From Fulvivirga marina (GTDB lineage: Bacteria; Bacteroidota; Bacteroidia; Cytophagales; Cyclobacteriaceae), in NCBI RefSeq assembly GCF_016775155.1, contig NZ_JAEUGD010000042.1, positions 124,001-188,000 on the forward strand: a DNA stretch of 64,000 bases, written 5' to 3'. The first letter of the stretch is position 1; every line of letters starts with the position of its first letter. The notes under the pieces were generated by a model, which saw only the letters and a program-made list of their open reading frames with translations, ran no database searches and was not told the origin of the DNA. This document shows, in pieces, positions 8,301 through 18,214 of this stretch. The translations under genes were made by a program, and so were the position numbers.

Positions 8301-11300
8301 GTATAGCTCCGGGTTCAGTAATTTTAAGAGGTACTTCTATTTCGTAATAGTTGGAGTCCACATCAGAGCCTAACCTTAAAAATGCTGTAACTTCATCATC
8401 CTCTGCGTCTTGACTGTCTGCGTGCAAGAACATTTTTATTCTGCCATAGTTGATTAGGTCAAGAGCTACTTGCTTGTAAACAGCACGAGCATTTCCATCC
8501 TCCAGGTCTTCAACGCATACTTGGAGAGATTGCTCATTTAATCTTCTTTCCACTGAAGACGTATTATCTCGGTCCCTGTTAAAACCAGGAGGTAATACAT
8601 ATGGTGATAATGTCTCGCTACCGGCGCCATTTTCTTCAACGTTTACAACAGAAACAGTGAGGTTGGTGAAGTCCTCTGCTTCATTAACCTGATTGAATTT
8701 AGGGTCCGCTAATGAGTTATCATACCTTCTCCATCGACTTGCCACAAAGCGAAAGTTTGCCATTCTAAGCACTACAGGTTCAGAAAAGTTAGTAAGATAG
8801 GTTCTTAAGTACTTGATTGATTTGAACCCTGATATACCTCCATAAGTTGCATCAGGTTGTCTGATCGGTATTCTGAACAAGTACCATGTTACTTCATCTC
8901 CATTTACTTGTTTGCTTACTTTGTCCACCACATATTCATGGCTTTCTAATTGGTTCGGATCAAGATCAATTTTGTATTCATAATACTCCTCCAACTCATT
9001 GAGGGTGTTATCACTATTTAAGTCCTCATTGTCCGGAATTGTAGTGGCTGAAGGTGTGTAGAGTCCAGTATTATTGGTGACTACCGGAGAGTTGTTTTCT
9101 ATACCATTAAAATTCTTATATCGCTCCAGGATTCCAGCATCTTTTGAGTCAAGTTCGTCTCCCAGGAAATAAGTAAAGTCATCGGCTGTTGGGTCAGGGA
9201 AGTTTGCAAAGGCTTGAAATGGTCCATATAACTTTTCTTCTTCATTGCTCAAACCATCAAAACCTACGTCCTGATTTGCTCTTGCTGACTCTGAATTATC
9301 AAATGCGTTGGTGAGATATTGCTGAGTTGTAACAAAGCCCCAAGGAGAGGTCTCTTTAGCTCCTATTGGGTTGGTGATGTCAAAGCCATTGGCAGGCAGA
9401 CCATTTTCAAAGGCATGCTTTCCATCTGGTACCAAGTCTTCAGAAATGGAGCCAAGGTTAAAATAGAGATCTCCACCAGTAGTGTTTGGTTTGTTGTTTC
9501 CCCTGCCATCATCAATATTTCCGTAGGGTGAGTTGATGAACGGATCCATTAACCAAAACTCAATGTACTCTACATTTGACTTGTCAAAATCTACTTCCGA
9601 GCGAATAGCATTGGTCATACCCCCCCAGTTTGATCTTATTTCACTGGAGTTAGTAAATACACCGTCAGTTCCGGCCACCGCAGGGTTTAAATTATACTGC
9701 CCTCTTTCTGCAGGATAGTATGCAATATCAAAGATGGGTTGAATATTAATAACATTTGGGTCAAGGTTAGGGAAGATTTCCTGTGGTGTTACCTGTCTTA
9801 TGTAATGATTTTTAAGATCTTCATCCGAAATTCCTTCTGGCTTTCTTCTGTCACTACGGTAGAAAAGATTATCAACTTGATACCAGGCGACTTTAGCTCG
9901 TTTATATCCATACTCCAGATTATTCCGATTGGAACCATTGAACCTGTTATCAGAAGTGCGAGGGGTAGAAGCCAACTTCCAGCTGTTAGGATTGCCTAGC
10001 GCAAATGGCGTTGCTGTATTCTCAAAATCATCAATATAGGAGGTGCCCTCGCCATCCACAACGTTGGATGTCCCAGGTATTAGCTGAGCAAATTCAGCGT
10101 TGAATGTAATGCTTGATGGTTCCTTGGTTTGAATTAGAGGTAGCTTGTCAAGCATTTTTGTAATGAAGCGAGAGTCTTTCCTTATGTTAATATCAAAGCC
10201 ATATTTTGTGTTTCTAGTTGGTTCATTACCAACACTCACCCTGGATATCAGAGGCCTTTCATTTAAATGAAGTAATGTAGCCCCAAGGGTGATATCATCA
10301 TCTACTTTGTAATCCAATCTGGTTCCCAACAGTGTTCTTGACTGAAAATTGAAAAGGTCAGCTTTTTCGTATGAAATGGTCAGTTGCTTGCCTGAGTTGA
10401 GTACTCCTTCATTGATGATATTCACTTTACCAAAAGTATAGTCAACTTGGTAATCAACACCCTCCTGCAATGGAGAGCCTCCGGCATAAACCCTAACGGA
10501 TCCTTCTGCAATATTAAATCCCGGAATAACAATTTCATTAGTCGATCCGGCCTGGAAGCGACCCATGATTACATACTTATTCTTTCCAGAAACTAGTTCG
10601 GCATCGTTTCTTGTTTTGTTATACAGTTCTTCGTAAACGTATTTTTCTACCAGTCCTTGCTCTTGGGGTTGAAATTCGTTACGCAGGGGGTCATCGAATG
10701 GCTGTAAGTATGGGAAGATGATCAAGCCGGATTCCGGTTCAATAGTTACTCCTTCTACATAGTCAAAATTACCATCTCTTGTAGGGTCTTCATTTTGATT
10801 AAGCCTATCCAGACCAAAGATTTCAATCAATGGTTTTGTACTGGCCGTTACACCTTGCTGGAGCTGTGGATTATCTATTCCAGTGTTATCATCACGATAA
10901 ATTACTCTGAGTTGGAAACCTTCTTCCGCAATGTTGGTTCCATTGAGGTTGTAGATGTTTTTCATCATCAAGTCCCATGTAGGAACTCTATTATCTTGTG
11001 CGTCTGTAATGTTGATTTTCCGTGGCCTAAGGAGTTTTAGGAATACGACCTGATCTTCATTAAGATTAGAATAATCTTCGGATAGTTCACCTACTTTATA
11101 GCTTTTTCCATTATAGGTGTATTCGTATGCTACTGCGAGAGCTTCATCATTTTGCAGCTTTCTAAAAAGTGTGATATACCCCAGACGAGAATTTACGACA
11201 TATTCATTTGGAGCTAGTTTACGTGCACTGCTTATTTTTTCAAAATCCAAACCGTTCGATTGAGCTCCAAAAAGGCTTTCAAGCCGTGAAGTTATATCAT

Positions 11301-12603
11301 CTGCGTTTCTGCTGTTTAAACCAAGAAGTTGTTGAAAAAGTGTGTTTGCTCCATTGTAGTTGGCCGTAGCTCCTGCTGTAGGGGAGACAACTGCATCGCG
11401 GTAAATATTTGCAGTGTTGGGTTCTGCCAAATCCATGAGGCCAACCACGTTTCTTAAGGTTTGGGTGTCATTGTTTCTATTAACTACATAAACTTCGACA
11501 CGAGTTACATTTACTCCTGAATTTACAAAGGGTATGCTACTCAGCCATTTTTCATAATTATCTCGGAAAAAATGCCCAAGAAAGAAATGCCTGTTTTCAT
11601 CATAGTTTGATGCTCGTATCTCAAATTCACGCCCCTGAACACCACCACCATCAATAGTTATTGATTCTGATTTTCCTCTTTGCGTTGAAGCAACACTGGT
11701 GACATAGAGGTCTCCAAATTGCATCTGCGCTTTAATACCAAATAGGTTCTGTGCCCCCGTAATCAGGCTATTATTAAGCGGAAGACTTACATTACCGATT
11801 TCAAGTTTTTGAAGAATATCTTCTTCATATCCAGTGTACTCTACTTTAAGGTTGTTTTCAAAGTCGAAGGAGTTATTGTTGTCAAAATTTGCGGTAACCT
11901 GAAGTTTCTCGCCGATCTTTCCGACCACGTTCATACTTATTTGCTGATCAAATTCAAATCCCCCACTTCTCTGTTGTCGAATAGGGATATTGGGGTTGTT
12001 GATCCTTTGCCATCTACCCCCAAAATCCAGGGTAACAAAACCCCTTGGAATGATCTCAACATATGTGCCCCCAAAGATTCGATCAAATATAGGGCTCACA
12101 TAAATAGGAGGTATAAGATTTCTGCCACTTACAGCACTTTCTCCATCTAATCCTGCTGATCTGTTTTTCCAGTAATCTTTTAGTTGTTGTCGTTCCTGAT
12201 ATCGCTTGAACTCTTCAAAGGTCATAGAAGAGGTTGGTCGGTAATTTAAATCACCTATCTTTTCATAGATGGTGTAGTTCATACCGGTGTCAATTTCAAC
12301 ATCTAACTGAAGACTAGCCGGATCTTGCAGCAATAGAGGTGATGGACTAGTAACATTGCTGAATGGGTCCCCTAAGCGATCTTTAGGTTGAAACGTTGGC
12401 TTTCTTGATGGCTCGTATTGTTCGTTTTTTGCTGAATCAAGTTTTGTAGTGTCTTGTTGCTGCAACTTTATCAAATACTTTTTCGTAGAATTTGAAAGGT
12501 TAAAGCTTTTATTCTTTGGATCTTCCTCATAGGTAAATCCAGAGCAAATCACGTAAGCGCATAGAATAGCCGAGAGCGATTTATAGATTCTCTTTGAAAT
12601 CAA
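5377..12603 (-). CDS. sprA: Cell surface protein SprA, type IX secretion system translocon
   Basis: Giant outer-membrane beta-barrel (2408 aa; family usually ~2300-2500) that forms the protein-conducting channel of the type IX secretion system, needed for export of adhesins, hydrolases and gliding motors. A signal peptide is visible (residues ~1-24, hydrophobic core SAILCAYVICSGF). The early region has the SprA landmarks FGGTYVEIIPRGFVTLDFGG and QITANFDNNN-like stretches (VTANFDNNNSFDFEN); the C-terminus ends in strand-like sequence (RLGVQIRFSLAQ). The reading frame is intact. It follows ruvA by 13 nt and precedes gcvH. A T9SS cargo protein is encoded at 27.3 kb; other T9SS parts (PorK-N, PorV) are not in the window. 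Confidence 0.96.
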   Translation of the reverse strand: MISKRIYKSLSAILCAYVICSGFTYEEDPKNKSFNLSNSTKKYLIKLQQQDTTKLDSAKNEQYEPSRKPTFQPKDRLGDPFSNVTSPSPLLLQDPASLQLDVEIDTGMNYTIYEKIGDLNYRPTSSMTFEEFKRYQERQQLKDYWKNRSAGLDGESAVSGRNLIPPIYVSPIFDRIFGGTYVEIIPRGFVTLDFGGRWQRINNPNIPIRQQRSGGFEFDQQISMNVVGKIGEKLQVTANFDNNNSFDFENNLKVEYTGYEEDILQKLEIGNVSLPLNNSLITGAQNLFGIKAQMQFGDLYVTSVASTQRGKSESITIDGGGVQGREFEIRASNYDENRHFFLGHFFRDNYEKWLSSIPFVNSGVNVTRVEVYVVNRNNDTQTLRNVVGLMDLAEPNTANIYRDAVVSPTAGATANYNGANTLFQQLLGLNSRNADDITSRLESLFGAQSNGLDFEKISSARKLAPNEYVVNSRLGYITLFRKLQNDEALAVAYEYTYNGKSYKVGELSEDYSNLNEDQVVFLKLLRPRKINITDAQDNRVPTWDLMMKNIYNLNGTNIAEEGFQLRVIYRDDNTGIDNPQLQQGVTASTKPLIEIFGLDRLNQNEDPTRDGNFDYVEGVTIEPESGLIIFPYLQPFDDPLRNEFQPQEQGLVEKYVYEELYNKTRNDAELVSGKNKYVIMGRFQAGSTNEIVIPGFNIAEGSVRVYAGGSPLQEGVDYQVDYTFGKVNIINEGVLNSGKQLTISYEKADLFNFQSRTLLGTRLDYKVDDDITLGATLLHLNERPLISRVSVGNEPTRNTKYGFDINIRKDSRFITKMLDKLPLIQTKEPSSITFNAEFAQLIPGTSNVVDGEGTSYIDDFENTATPFALGNPNSWKLASTPRTSDNRFNGSNRNNLEYGYKRAKVAWYQVDNLFYRSDRRKPEGISDEDLKNHYIRQVTPQEIFPNLDPNVINIQPIFDIAYYPAERGQYNLNPAVAGTDGVFTNSSEIRSNWGGMTNAIRSEVDFDKSNVEYIEFWLMDPFINSPYGNIDDGRGNNKPNTTGGDLYFNLGSISEDLVPDGKHAFENGLPANGFDITNPIGAKETSPWGFVTTQQYLTNAFDNSESARANQDVGFDGLSNEEEKLYGPFQAFANFPDPTADDFTYFLGDELDSKDAGILERYKNFNGIENNSPVVTNNTGLYTPSATTIPDNEDLNSDNTLNELEEYYEYKIDLDPNQLESHEYVVDKVSKQVNGDEVTWYLFRIPIRQPDATYGGISGFKSIKYLRTYLTNFSEPVVLRMANFRFVASRWRRYDNSLADPKFNQVNEAEDFTNLTVSVVNVEENGAGSETLSPYVLPPGFNRDRDNTSSVERRLNEQSLQVCVEDLEDGNARAVYKQVALDLINYGRIKMFLHADSQDAEDDEVTAFLRLGSDVDSNYYEIEVPLKITEPGAILAEDIWPVENEIDIDIEALYALKSQRDRENISKRELFPLSGPKDVGNNRIRLRGNPDMSAVTWLTIGIRNPRSDGAAKSVCIWANELRVTDFDRTKGWAANATLNTKLADFANITATARHTTFGFGGIQSKIAERTREETTSYDVSANVTLDKLLPEQLGLKIPMYVSYEKTTIKPKFDPANPDITLDATLQSLETEEERREYEDQVTDETTRRSINFTNVRKVKVKPDAKKHIYDVENLSFTYAYSEMIRTNFNLQQQLQENHNAAVAYNYSPQVLPWEPFKDIKFLKSPFLKLIKDFNFTPVPTNISVRGELRREFRKTVYRNNPDVYNSDLVNMEKYFTFNRTYNLQWDITKSLSLDYNARANAIIDEPDSDPRGGNSLSTNEYITADQYRDSVMTNLKNLGRMKNFDQTVSANYRLPLDKLPITDWTSAEYRYQAGFSWTAGPINRPDSLDFGNTIQNSRDNTISGKIDLIKLYNKISFLKEINSPSRSTRRSSLRQTNVQDTTQQAPKAENKGLKGFFRLLMSVRSINATYTLREGTLIPGYMPRAFLFGMDSSWNEPGLPFILGSQDPDIRFELQKAGALTTNNELTAPFTQTKTQDYNIRANIEPLKDLKVQLDVRKTKSSSYEEIFRNVADDGEDPFFASLNPSRSGAYSVSYMSIKTAFSRDDDDNNSDIFQDFEANRFDILSRFNEKTGIVYDTNSQDVIIPAFIAAYTGKNASDVSLSPFPETPLPNWRVDYTGLSRIPALQKIFQSVGITHGYQSNYTVSNYSNSLQYTEGLELDRNIERYNDSEFGSLNSEGELVPVYIISQVMISEQFSPLIGINIRTKSRLTAKAEYKTKRDVALNITNAQVTEVRSNDIVLEVGFTKANFKLPFKSQGRVISLKNDLTFRMNFTIRDTETIQRKINEVNTITNGGLNIQLRPNISYVLNEKLNLQFYFERNINEPKISNSYRRATTRLGVQIRFSLAQ

Positions 12604-12616
12604 AACGTAAGTATTA

Positions 12617-13210
12617 TCACGCGTTTTTTAATGTGAGCTTAATTAATTCCTCCAAAGTAATCGTATTTCCCGAATTTTTCAGGATCCTGTCGATACTTTT
12701 TTCCGCCGCAGATTTGTTAATTCCTAGCGTTATCAAGGCGGATAACGCTTCAGAACGCATAGTATTGTGTGAAGTTGATGCTAATTCTGATTCATCAGGA
12801 TAAAGCCCTTCTTTTTTGATCTTATCTTTTAATTCAAGTATAATGCGCTGTGCGGTCTTTCCACCAATGCCTTTAACTCCCTGAATTGTTTTAACATCTT
12901 CATTAAGTATGGCCTGTTTCAGTTCTCCAGAGGAAAGCGAGGACTGTATCATCAAGCCTGTGCTGGGACCCACACCAGAAATGGAAATAAGATTAAGGAA
13001 CATCTTCTTTTCCAATGGACTTGAAAACCCATAAAGGGAGTGGGAGTCTTCCTTTACATGTAAATATGTATGAAGCATGATGCTTTCTACATCCTTTATA
13101 TCTCCAAATGTGGCCAAAGAGATATTTACGTGGTACCCAACCCCGTTGACATCTATTATCACGTGGGTTGGGTCCTTGAATGAAAGTTTACCTTTGAGGT
13201 ATGAAATCAT
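12617..13210 (-). CDS. ruvA: Holliday junction branch migration protein RuvA
   Basis: Junction-recognition subunit of RuvAB, 197 aa. The OB-fold N-terminus starts MISYLKGKL and contains GVGYHVNIS; two helix-hairpin-helix motifs are visible ([12 protein letters not shown] and [19 protein letters not shown]), followed by the flexible linker and the RuvB-binding domain III ([19 protein letters not shown]). Its ATG overlaps the maeB stop as ATGA, so translation is coupled to maeB; sprA starts 13 nt downstream. ruvB is elsewhere. Confidence 0.97.
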   Translation of the reverse strand: MISYLKGKLSFKDPTHVIIDVNGVGYHVNISLATFGDIKDVESIMLHTYLHVKEDSHSLYGFSSPLEKKMFLNLISISGVGPSTGLMIQSSLSSGELKQAILNEDVKTIQGVKGIGGKTAQRIILELKDKIKKEGLYPDESELASTSHNTMRSEALSALITLGINKSAAEKSIDRILKNSGNTITLEELIKLTLKNA

Positions 13211-15486
13211 TTTTTAAGGTTGTTATGGTATATCTGGGCGTCCACTACTGCAATGGAAGTCATGTTAATTATTTCTCTAACGGAGCTGCCCAGTTGCAAT
13301 ATATGAACTGGCTTTTTCATACCCAAAAGTATCGGGCCAATAGCCTCAGCACCACCAATTTCCATTAATAGTTTGTAAGCAATATTACCTGCGGCCAGGT
13401 TTGGGAAAATAAGTGTGTTTGCACCTTTTTCTGCTAATTCGCTAAATGGGTAGTTATTTTGTTGTATATGGGTATCCAAAGCTACATTGGCTTGGATATC
13501 ACCATCTATAATAAGTTCCGGGAATTTTTCTTTAGCTAGTTTAACCGCCTGTTGTACTTTTTCGGGTGTTTTGCCTTTGCTTGAACCAAAATTGGAGTAA
13601 GACAATACAGCTATACGAGGTTCAATATCAAAGAATTTTACACCACGAGCCGTCATACCTATAATATCCACAAGCTCTTCTGCTGTAGGGTCTACATTTA
13701 CCGTAGTATCGGAGAAAAAGAACGTCCCCTTCTTATTGGCAATAATGTACATGCCGGCAACTCTTTTTACGTCCTTTTCCATACCAATAACCTGCAATGC
13801 AGGAAGTATGGTCTTTGGGTAATCTTTGGTAAGTCCTGAGATAAGTGCATCAGCTTCATCGTGTTCTACCATCATACTTCCAAACATATTTCTTTCACGC
13901 ATTAGCTTTGTTGCTTCGTACAGTGTTACTCCTTTACGTTTACGCTTTTCATAGTAGAGTTTTGCGAACTTTTCAACTTTCTCGTCTTCTTCATAAGTGT
14001 CAATAATAACACATTCGTTCAGTTCAAGTTTATGCTCTTCTATTAAGCCTTCTATAACATTTCTCTTACCTAGAAGAATCGGGAAAGCAATTTTTTCATC
14101 TTGGATTATTTGTGCGGCCCTAAGGATTTTAAGGTCATGAGCTTCTGCAAACACTACACGTTGAGGGTTCTTTTTAGCTCTGTTAATAATTCTTGACATT
14201 AGCTTCTCATCTATACCAATTCTCTGTTGTAATTCGATATGGTATAGACCCCAGTCTTTTATCTCTGCTCTGGCAACTCCTGTATCCATAGCAGCTTTGG
14301 CTACAGCAGGTGATATGGTTGTTATTAATCTTGGGTCAAGTGGCTTGGGGATAAGGTAATCTTTTCCGAACATTATTTTACTATCTCCATAAGCTTTGCT
14401 TACCATATCGGGGACAGGCTCTTTGGCCAAATCTGCAATGGCCCTTACTGCAGCCAATTTCATCTCTTCATTAATGGAAGTTGACCTTACGTCTAGCGCA
14501 CCTCTGAAAATGTATGGGAAGCCCAGTACGTTATTAACTTGATTGGGATGATCGGACCTCCCTGTAGCCATGATAATATCATCGCGGGTTTTCATCGCTG
14601 TTTCATAATGTATCTCAGGGCTGGGGTTTGCCAATGCAAAAACAATTGGGTCATTAGCCATGGAAAGTATATCTTCCGGTTTAAGGATGTCTGCAACAGA
14701 TAGACCCAGAAAAAAGTCAGCGCCATTAATAGCTTCTGATAGTGTTTTTAGCTCAGTGTCGATTGCAAATTCAGCTTTTGATGCATCAAGGTTGTTTCGC
14801 TTTTTGCTAATAACACCTTTGCTGTCACACATAATGATATTTTCTTTTCTTGCCCCAAGTGCAATATAGATTTTTGTACAGGCAATTGCAGCTGCTCCGG
14901 CTCCGTTAACTACTATTCTTATATCTTCTATTTTCTTGTTTACAAGCTCCAATGCATTAAGAAGCGCGGATGCTGAAATTATAGCTGTTCCATGTTGGTC
15001 GTCATGCATCACGGGAATATTCATTTTTCCCCGTAATTCCTGTTCTATCTTAAAACTTTCTGGTGCCTTAATGTCTTCCAGGTTTATCCCTCCGAAAGTA
15101 GGCTCCAGAGATTTTACAATTTCTATAAATTTATCAGGATCCTCTTCATTGATTTCTATATCAAAAACATCTATTCCAGCGAATTTTTTAAATAAAACGC
15201 CTTTGCCCTCCATTACAGGTTTAGAGGCCTCGGCACCTATGTTTCCTAAACCGAGTACTGCCGTACCGTTAGAAATAACACCTACAAGATTACCTTTTGC
15301 GGTGTATTTATAAACATCCTCTTTATTTGCTGCAATTTCTTTACATGGTTCGGCTACCCCAGGAGAATATGCCAAAGCAAGGTCCAGTTGCGAACTCAGA
15401 GATTTAGTTGGTACCACTTCTATTTTACCAGGTTGATTCTGAGAATGATAGTTGAGTGCGTCTTGTTTTCGTATTTTAATTGCCAT
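13207..15486 (-). CDS. maeB: NADP-dependent malic enzyme with phosphotransacetylase-like domain
   Basis: Oxidatively decarboxylates malate to pyruvate. The N-terminal malic enzyme domains (~1-420) show [14 protein letters not shown], the catalytic region [16 protein letters not shown], and the Rossmann motif [15 protein letters not shown]. The C-terminal ~330 residues are a phosphotransacetylase-like domain (ends [22 protein letters not shown]), the MaeB architecture; in known MaeB this part is regulatory rather than catalytic. I chose the ATG at 15486 ([11 protein letters not shown]), the family's usual start, over an in-frame ATG at 15504 that adds six residues; neither has a Shine-Dalgarno. 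First gene of the maeB-ruvA-sprA row, with a 4-nt overlap to ruvA. Confidence 0.94.
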   Translation of the reverse strand: MAIKIRKQDALNYHSQNQPGKIEVVPTKSLSSQLDLALAYSPGVAEPCKEIAANKEDVYKYTAKGNLVGVISNGTAVLGLGNIGAEASKPVMEGKGVLFKKFAGIDVFDIEINEEDPDKFIEIVKSLEPTFGGINLEDIKAPESFKIEQELRGKMNIPVMHDDQHGTAIISASALLNALELVNKKIEDIRIVVNGAGAAAIACTKIYIALGARKENIIMCDSKGVISKKRNNLDASKAEFAIDTELKTLSEAINGADFFLGLSVADILKPEDILSMANDPIVFALANPSPEIHYETAMKTRDDIIMATGRSDHPNQVNNVLGFPYIFRGALDVRSTSINEEMKLAAVRAIADLAKEPVPDMVSKAYGDSKIMFGKDYLIPKPLDPRLITTISPAVAKAAMDTGVARAEIKDWGLYHIELQQRIGIDEKLMSRIINRAKKNPQRVVFAEAHDLKILRAAQIIQDEKIAFPILLGKRNVIEGLIEEHKLELNECVIIDTYEEDEKVEKFAKLYYEKRKRKGVTLYEATKLMRERNMFGSMMVEHDEADALISGLTKDYPKTILPALQVIGMEKDVKRVAGMYIIANKKGTFFFSDTTVNVDPTAEELVDIIGMTARGVKFFDIEPRIAVLSYSNFGSSKGKTPEKVQQAVKLAKEKFPELIIDGDIQANVALDTHIQQNNYPFSELAEKGANTLIFPNLAAGNIAYKLLMEIGGAEAIGPILLGMKKPVHILQLGSSVREIINMTSIAVVDAQIYHNNLKK

Positions 15487-15633
15487 AAGTTGGTGTGTTA
15501 GCATAACAAAAAAACTGCTTCATATTATAGCCACTCATTTGCCTATTTTAAGATTAGAAATAGATACACGAGGAGAGGCACTATTTAGAAGCAGCCTTCT
15601 TACCCTATATAAGATAAAGTTAATAAATAATCA

Positions 15634-16731
15634 TTAGCTACCAGATGTAGGCAGCTGTTCTTTGATTTTAAAGGTAGACAGAATTACTTCCAGCTCTCTA
15701 ATATATTCCCGTTGATTTTTGCCGGGACTATAAACAAAGCCTTCGATATAATATAGCCGGCCCAGATCTTCGTCTACAAGAGTATAGCTTATAAATGGCC
15801 CTCCCATAGAGAGATTGTTGGTTTTCCATAAACCCCTCATTTCTACGGCAAAGCTCCCATTAAAGTTTACTTGAGTCGTCTTTACCGGAATGTAGGGTAC
15901 TTTTGTCTCCGTAATGATATGAGTTTCTGGCATTTCAGGGTCTTCAAATAGTTGGATTCTTGCAATAGAATCCCTTAAGCTTATTATGGCCTCTTGTTCA
16001 AAGGATTTTTCTGATTTGTATGGCCGGTAGGTTATGAATAAATTCATGTCGCTTTCAGCATTGATCTGTCTAAACCAAATAAAGCCTGGCTGATTAACCA
16101 CAAGCTTATAGCCAAAAGGAATACGCATAGAGCATTTATGGTCCTCATTAAGCATTTTAGATAGACCTTCTACTTCTTTTGCTTTATAGAGGCCTGCTGC
16201 TAATCGAGTATTTTCTGCCTTGTTAAAGAATTCCTGTAGCTGCTTTTGATTTTCTTCAATATTCTCAACCAACAAGTTCTCATTTTGACCAAAGAGATAC
16301 ATTACTGTTTGACCTTTAGCGAATTCATCTTTCGCAGTGTGTACAAATAGGCTTGGATCTTCCTTAATTTTATCTATAGATGATTTGGTGAAGTAGTTTC
16401 TTACAACTCGAGATCCAGGTTTTTTGTCATCAATGGTCATGACAAAAACTAGATTTTTAACGGATTTCAGGATGTCATTGAGGTTCCGAGGATCAACATA
16501 GTTGAGCTTAAACATCGATTCCTCTCTAGGCAGTCCACCGACTTCTGCTTTAAAAGTCTTCCTGACTTGTTCGCCAACTTTCCCCTTCCATTTAGAGGAG
16601 TCCATCACCACAATTATTTCGCCGGCTTTGCCACTGGCAGGAGGGAGTAGGCCTTTGTTTTTCCGTCCACTGCTATTACCACAAGACCAACATATGACTA
16701 TTAATATTATTAGGGAAAAGGTGCTTCTCAT
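15634..16731 (-). CDS. DUF4837 family lipoprotein
   Basis: 365-aa exported protein of the Bacteroidota family DUF4837; function unknown. The N-terminus is a lipoprotein signal (hydrophobic SLIILIVICWSC with Cys16-Gly), and the mature part starts with a low-complexity GNSSGRKNKG linker. The GEIIVVMDSSKWKGKVGE block near residue 37 and the FIWFRQINAESDMNLFITY block later are what I recognise as the family. It lies downstream of the LysM transglycosylase (gap 82 nt) and upstream of maeB, both on the minus strand; a role in the envelope is inferred from lipidation only. Confidence 0.75.
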   Translation of the reverse strand: MRSTFSLIILIVICWSCGNSSGRKNKGLLPPASGKAGEIIVVMDSSKWKGKVGEQVRKTFKAEVGGLPREESMFKLNYVDPRNLNDILKSVKNLVFVMTIDDKKPGSRVVRNYFTKSSIDKIKEDPSLFVHTAKDEFAKGQTVMYLFGQNENLLVENIEENQKQLQEFFNKAENTRLAAGLYKAKEVEGLSKMLNEDHKCSMRIPFGYKLVVNQPGFIWFRQINAESDMNLFITYRPYKSEKSFEQEAIISLRDSIARIQLFEDPEMPETHIITETKVPYIPVKTTQVNFNGSFAVEMRGLWKTNNLSMGGPFISYTLVDEDLGRLYYIEGFVYSPGKNQREYIRELEVILSTFKIKEQLPTSGS

Positions 16732-16813
16732 ATCAATATATTCTTTATAGGAATAACCTGTAACTTATAATAAAGTCACTCGGTGCCCTAAAATTAAATA
16801 AATGAGAGCAGTT

Positions 16814-18214
16814 TTACTTAAGGCTAACGATTAGTTTTTGGCCGGGTTTTATGTTGTTGGTTTTCAGCTTGTTCATTTTCTTGAGCTCATCCAGACTGAT
16901 TTCTGAGAATTTTCTTGAAATATCCCAAAGCGTATCACCAGGCTGTACCACATACATCTTTGAACCGTTTTGTGCAGTGACTATTTGCGTTGTAGATCTT
17001 GTGGAGACTCTCGAGCTTCCAGATTGCCATATATTCAGGTGTTGGCCTATTCGTATAGTATTATTTCTTAAGTTATTCCACTGCCTGATATCAGCGACTC
17101 TTACATTATACCTTTCAGCTATTTTTCCAAGAACATCACCGCTACGAACTCTGTGAACAATTTTCTCGCGTCCATAGGTGCTTCCAACTGTATTTACCGC
17201 GAGTTGTTCTAATTCTTTTCTCCCAACCTTGCTGGCAGAGTCCAGAATAGCAAGTCGATTTAATTCAAACGATTCTTTAATGTCTGCAGGAATTTTAAGG
17301 GTATAGCCATTTTTTGTTTCAGGAATGACACTGCGTTTTAATCCTGGGTTAAGCGTTTGTAAATCTTCAATGCATATGTTTACCTGGTTGGCGAATGTTT
17401 GAAAGTGTAAGTATTTAGACACATGAATAGTGTCAACTTCCATGCTGTACTCCAGGTTGTTTTCTACAAAGTTATGCTCATGTGCATAATTCATTATGTA
17501 GGCAATGGCTATAAACTGAGGAAGGTACGCTCTTGTCTCTCGATGAACATATGGGTAGATTTCCCAAAAAGATTTTTTATATCCTGATCTTCTTATTGCT
17601 TTTCTAATGTTGCCAGGGCCCGTATTATAAGCAGCAATGGCTAGCTCCCAGTCACCAAACATATTATAAAGCTGTTTCAAGTATCTACAAGCTGCTTCAG
17701 TTGATTTCTCTGGATCCATTCGTTCATCAATATACCAGTCCTGATGTAGGCCGTAGTGTCTTCCTGTATAAGACATAAATTGCCAAAGTCCAACTGCACG
17801 CGCTCTTGATACTGCTGTTGGATTAAGCCCAGACTCTACAATAGATAGGTATTTTAACTCTTCGGGAATACCATATTTCTTTAGGTACTTTTCAAATAAA
17901 GGAAAGTACAGATTTTTCCTTTTAATGATCATTCTTGTATACTCCCTGTCCTTTACTGCAAAGTAATTTACAAAGGCATGAACTCTGTTGTTATAATGTA
18001 AGGGGACCTCGTTTTCTATACACTTCAATCTATCCTTAATAAGATCAAAATCCGCCTCAGCAGGAATAAACTCATAATCTGATGCTGGGAAATAATAATT
18101 ATCCAAGGTGTCAGACAGTGTAATAGGATTGGTTATAGAGTCGGTAGTATTAAATTTTGCATCGCTTTTCTTAACAAAAAGAAAGCAAGTAGCAATTAGT
18201 AATAGTTTTCTCAA
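16814..18214 (-). CDS. Lytic transglycosylase with two LysM domains (MltD-like)
   Basis: Cleaves peptidoglycan glycan strands. 466 aa: N-terminal signal peptide (MRKLLLIATCFLFVKKSDAK), an SLT domain with the catalytic glutamate E127 in SIVESGLNPTAVSRARA and the structural motifs VGLWQFMSYTGRHYGL and AAYNTGPGNIRKAI, then two LysM repeats at ~354-400 (VRSGDVLGKIAERYNV) and ~417-466 (VQPGDTLWDISRKF). The architecture equals that of MltD. Its start overlaps the gatA stop by 4 nt, so the two are co-translated. Confidence 0.92.
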   Translation of the reverse strand: MRKLLLIATCFLFVKKSDAKFNTTDSITNPITLSDTLDNYYFPASDYEFIPAEADFDLIKDRLKCIENEVPLHYNNRVHAFVNYFAVKDREYTRMIIKRKNLYFPLFEKYLKKYGIPEELKYLSIVESGLNPTAVSRARAVGLWQFMSYTGRHYGLHQDWYIDERMDPEKSTEAACRYLKQLYNMFGDWELAIAAYNTGPGNIRKAIRRSGYKKSFWEIYPYVHRETRAYLPQFIAIAYIMNYAHEHNFVENNLEYSMEVDTIHVSKYLHFQTFANQVNICIEDLQTLNPGLKRSVIPETKNGYTLKIPADIKESFELNRLAILDSASKVGRKELEQLAVNTVGSTYGREKIVHRVRSGDVLGKIAERYNVRVADIRQWNNLRNNTIRIGQHLNIWQSGSSRVSTRSTTQIVTAQNGSKMYVVQPGDTLWDISRKFSEISLDELKKMNKLKTNNIKPGQKLIVSLK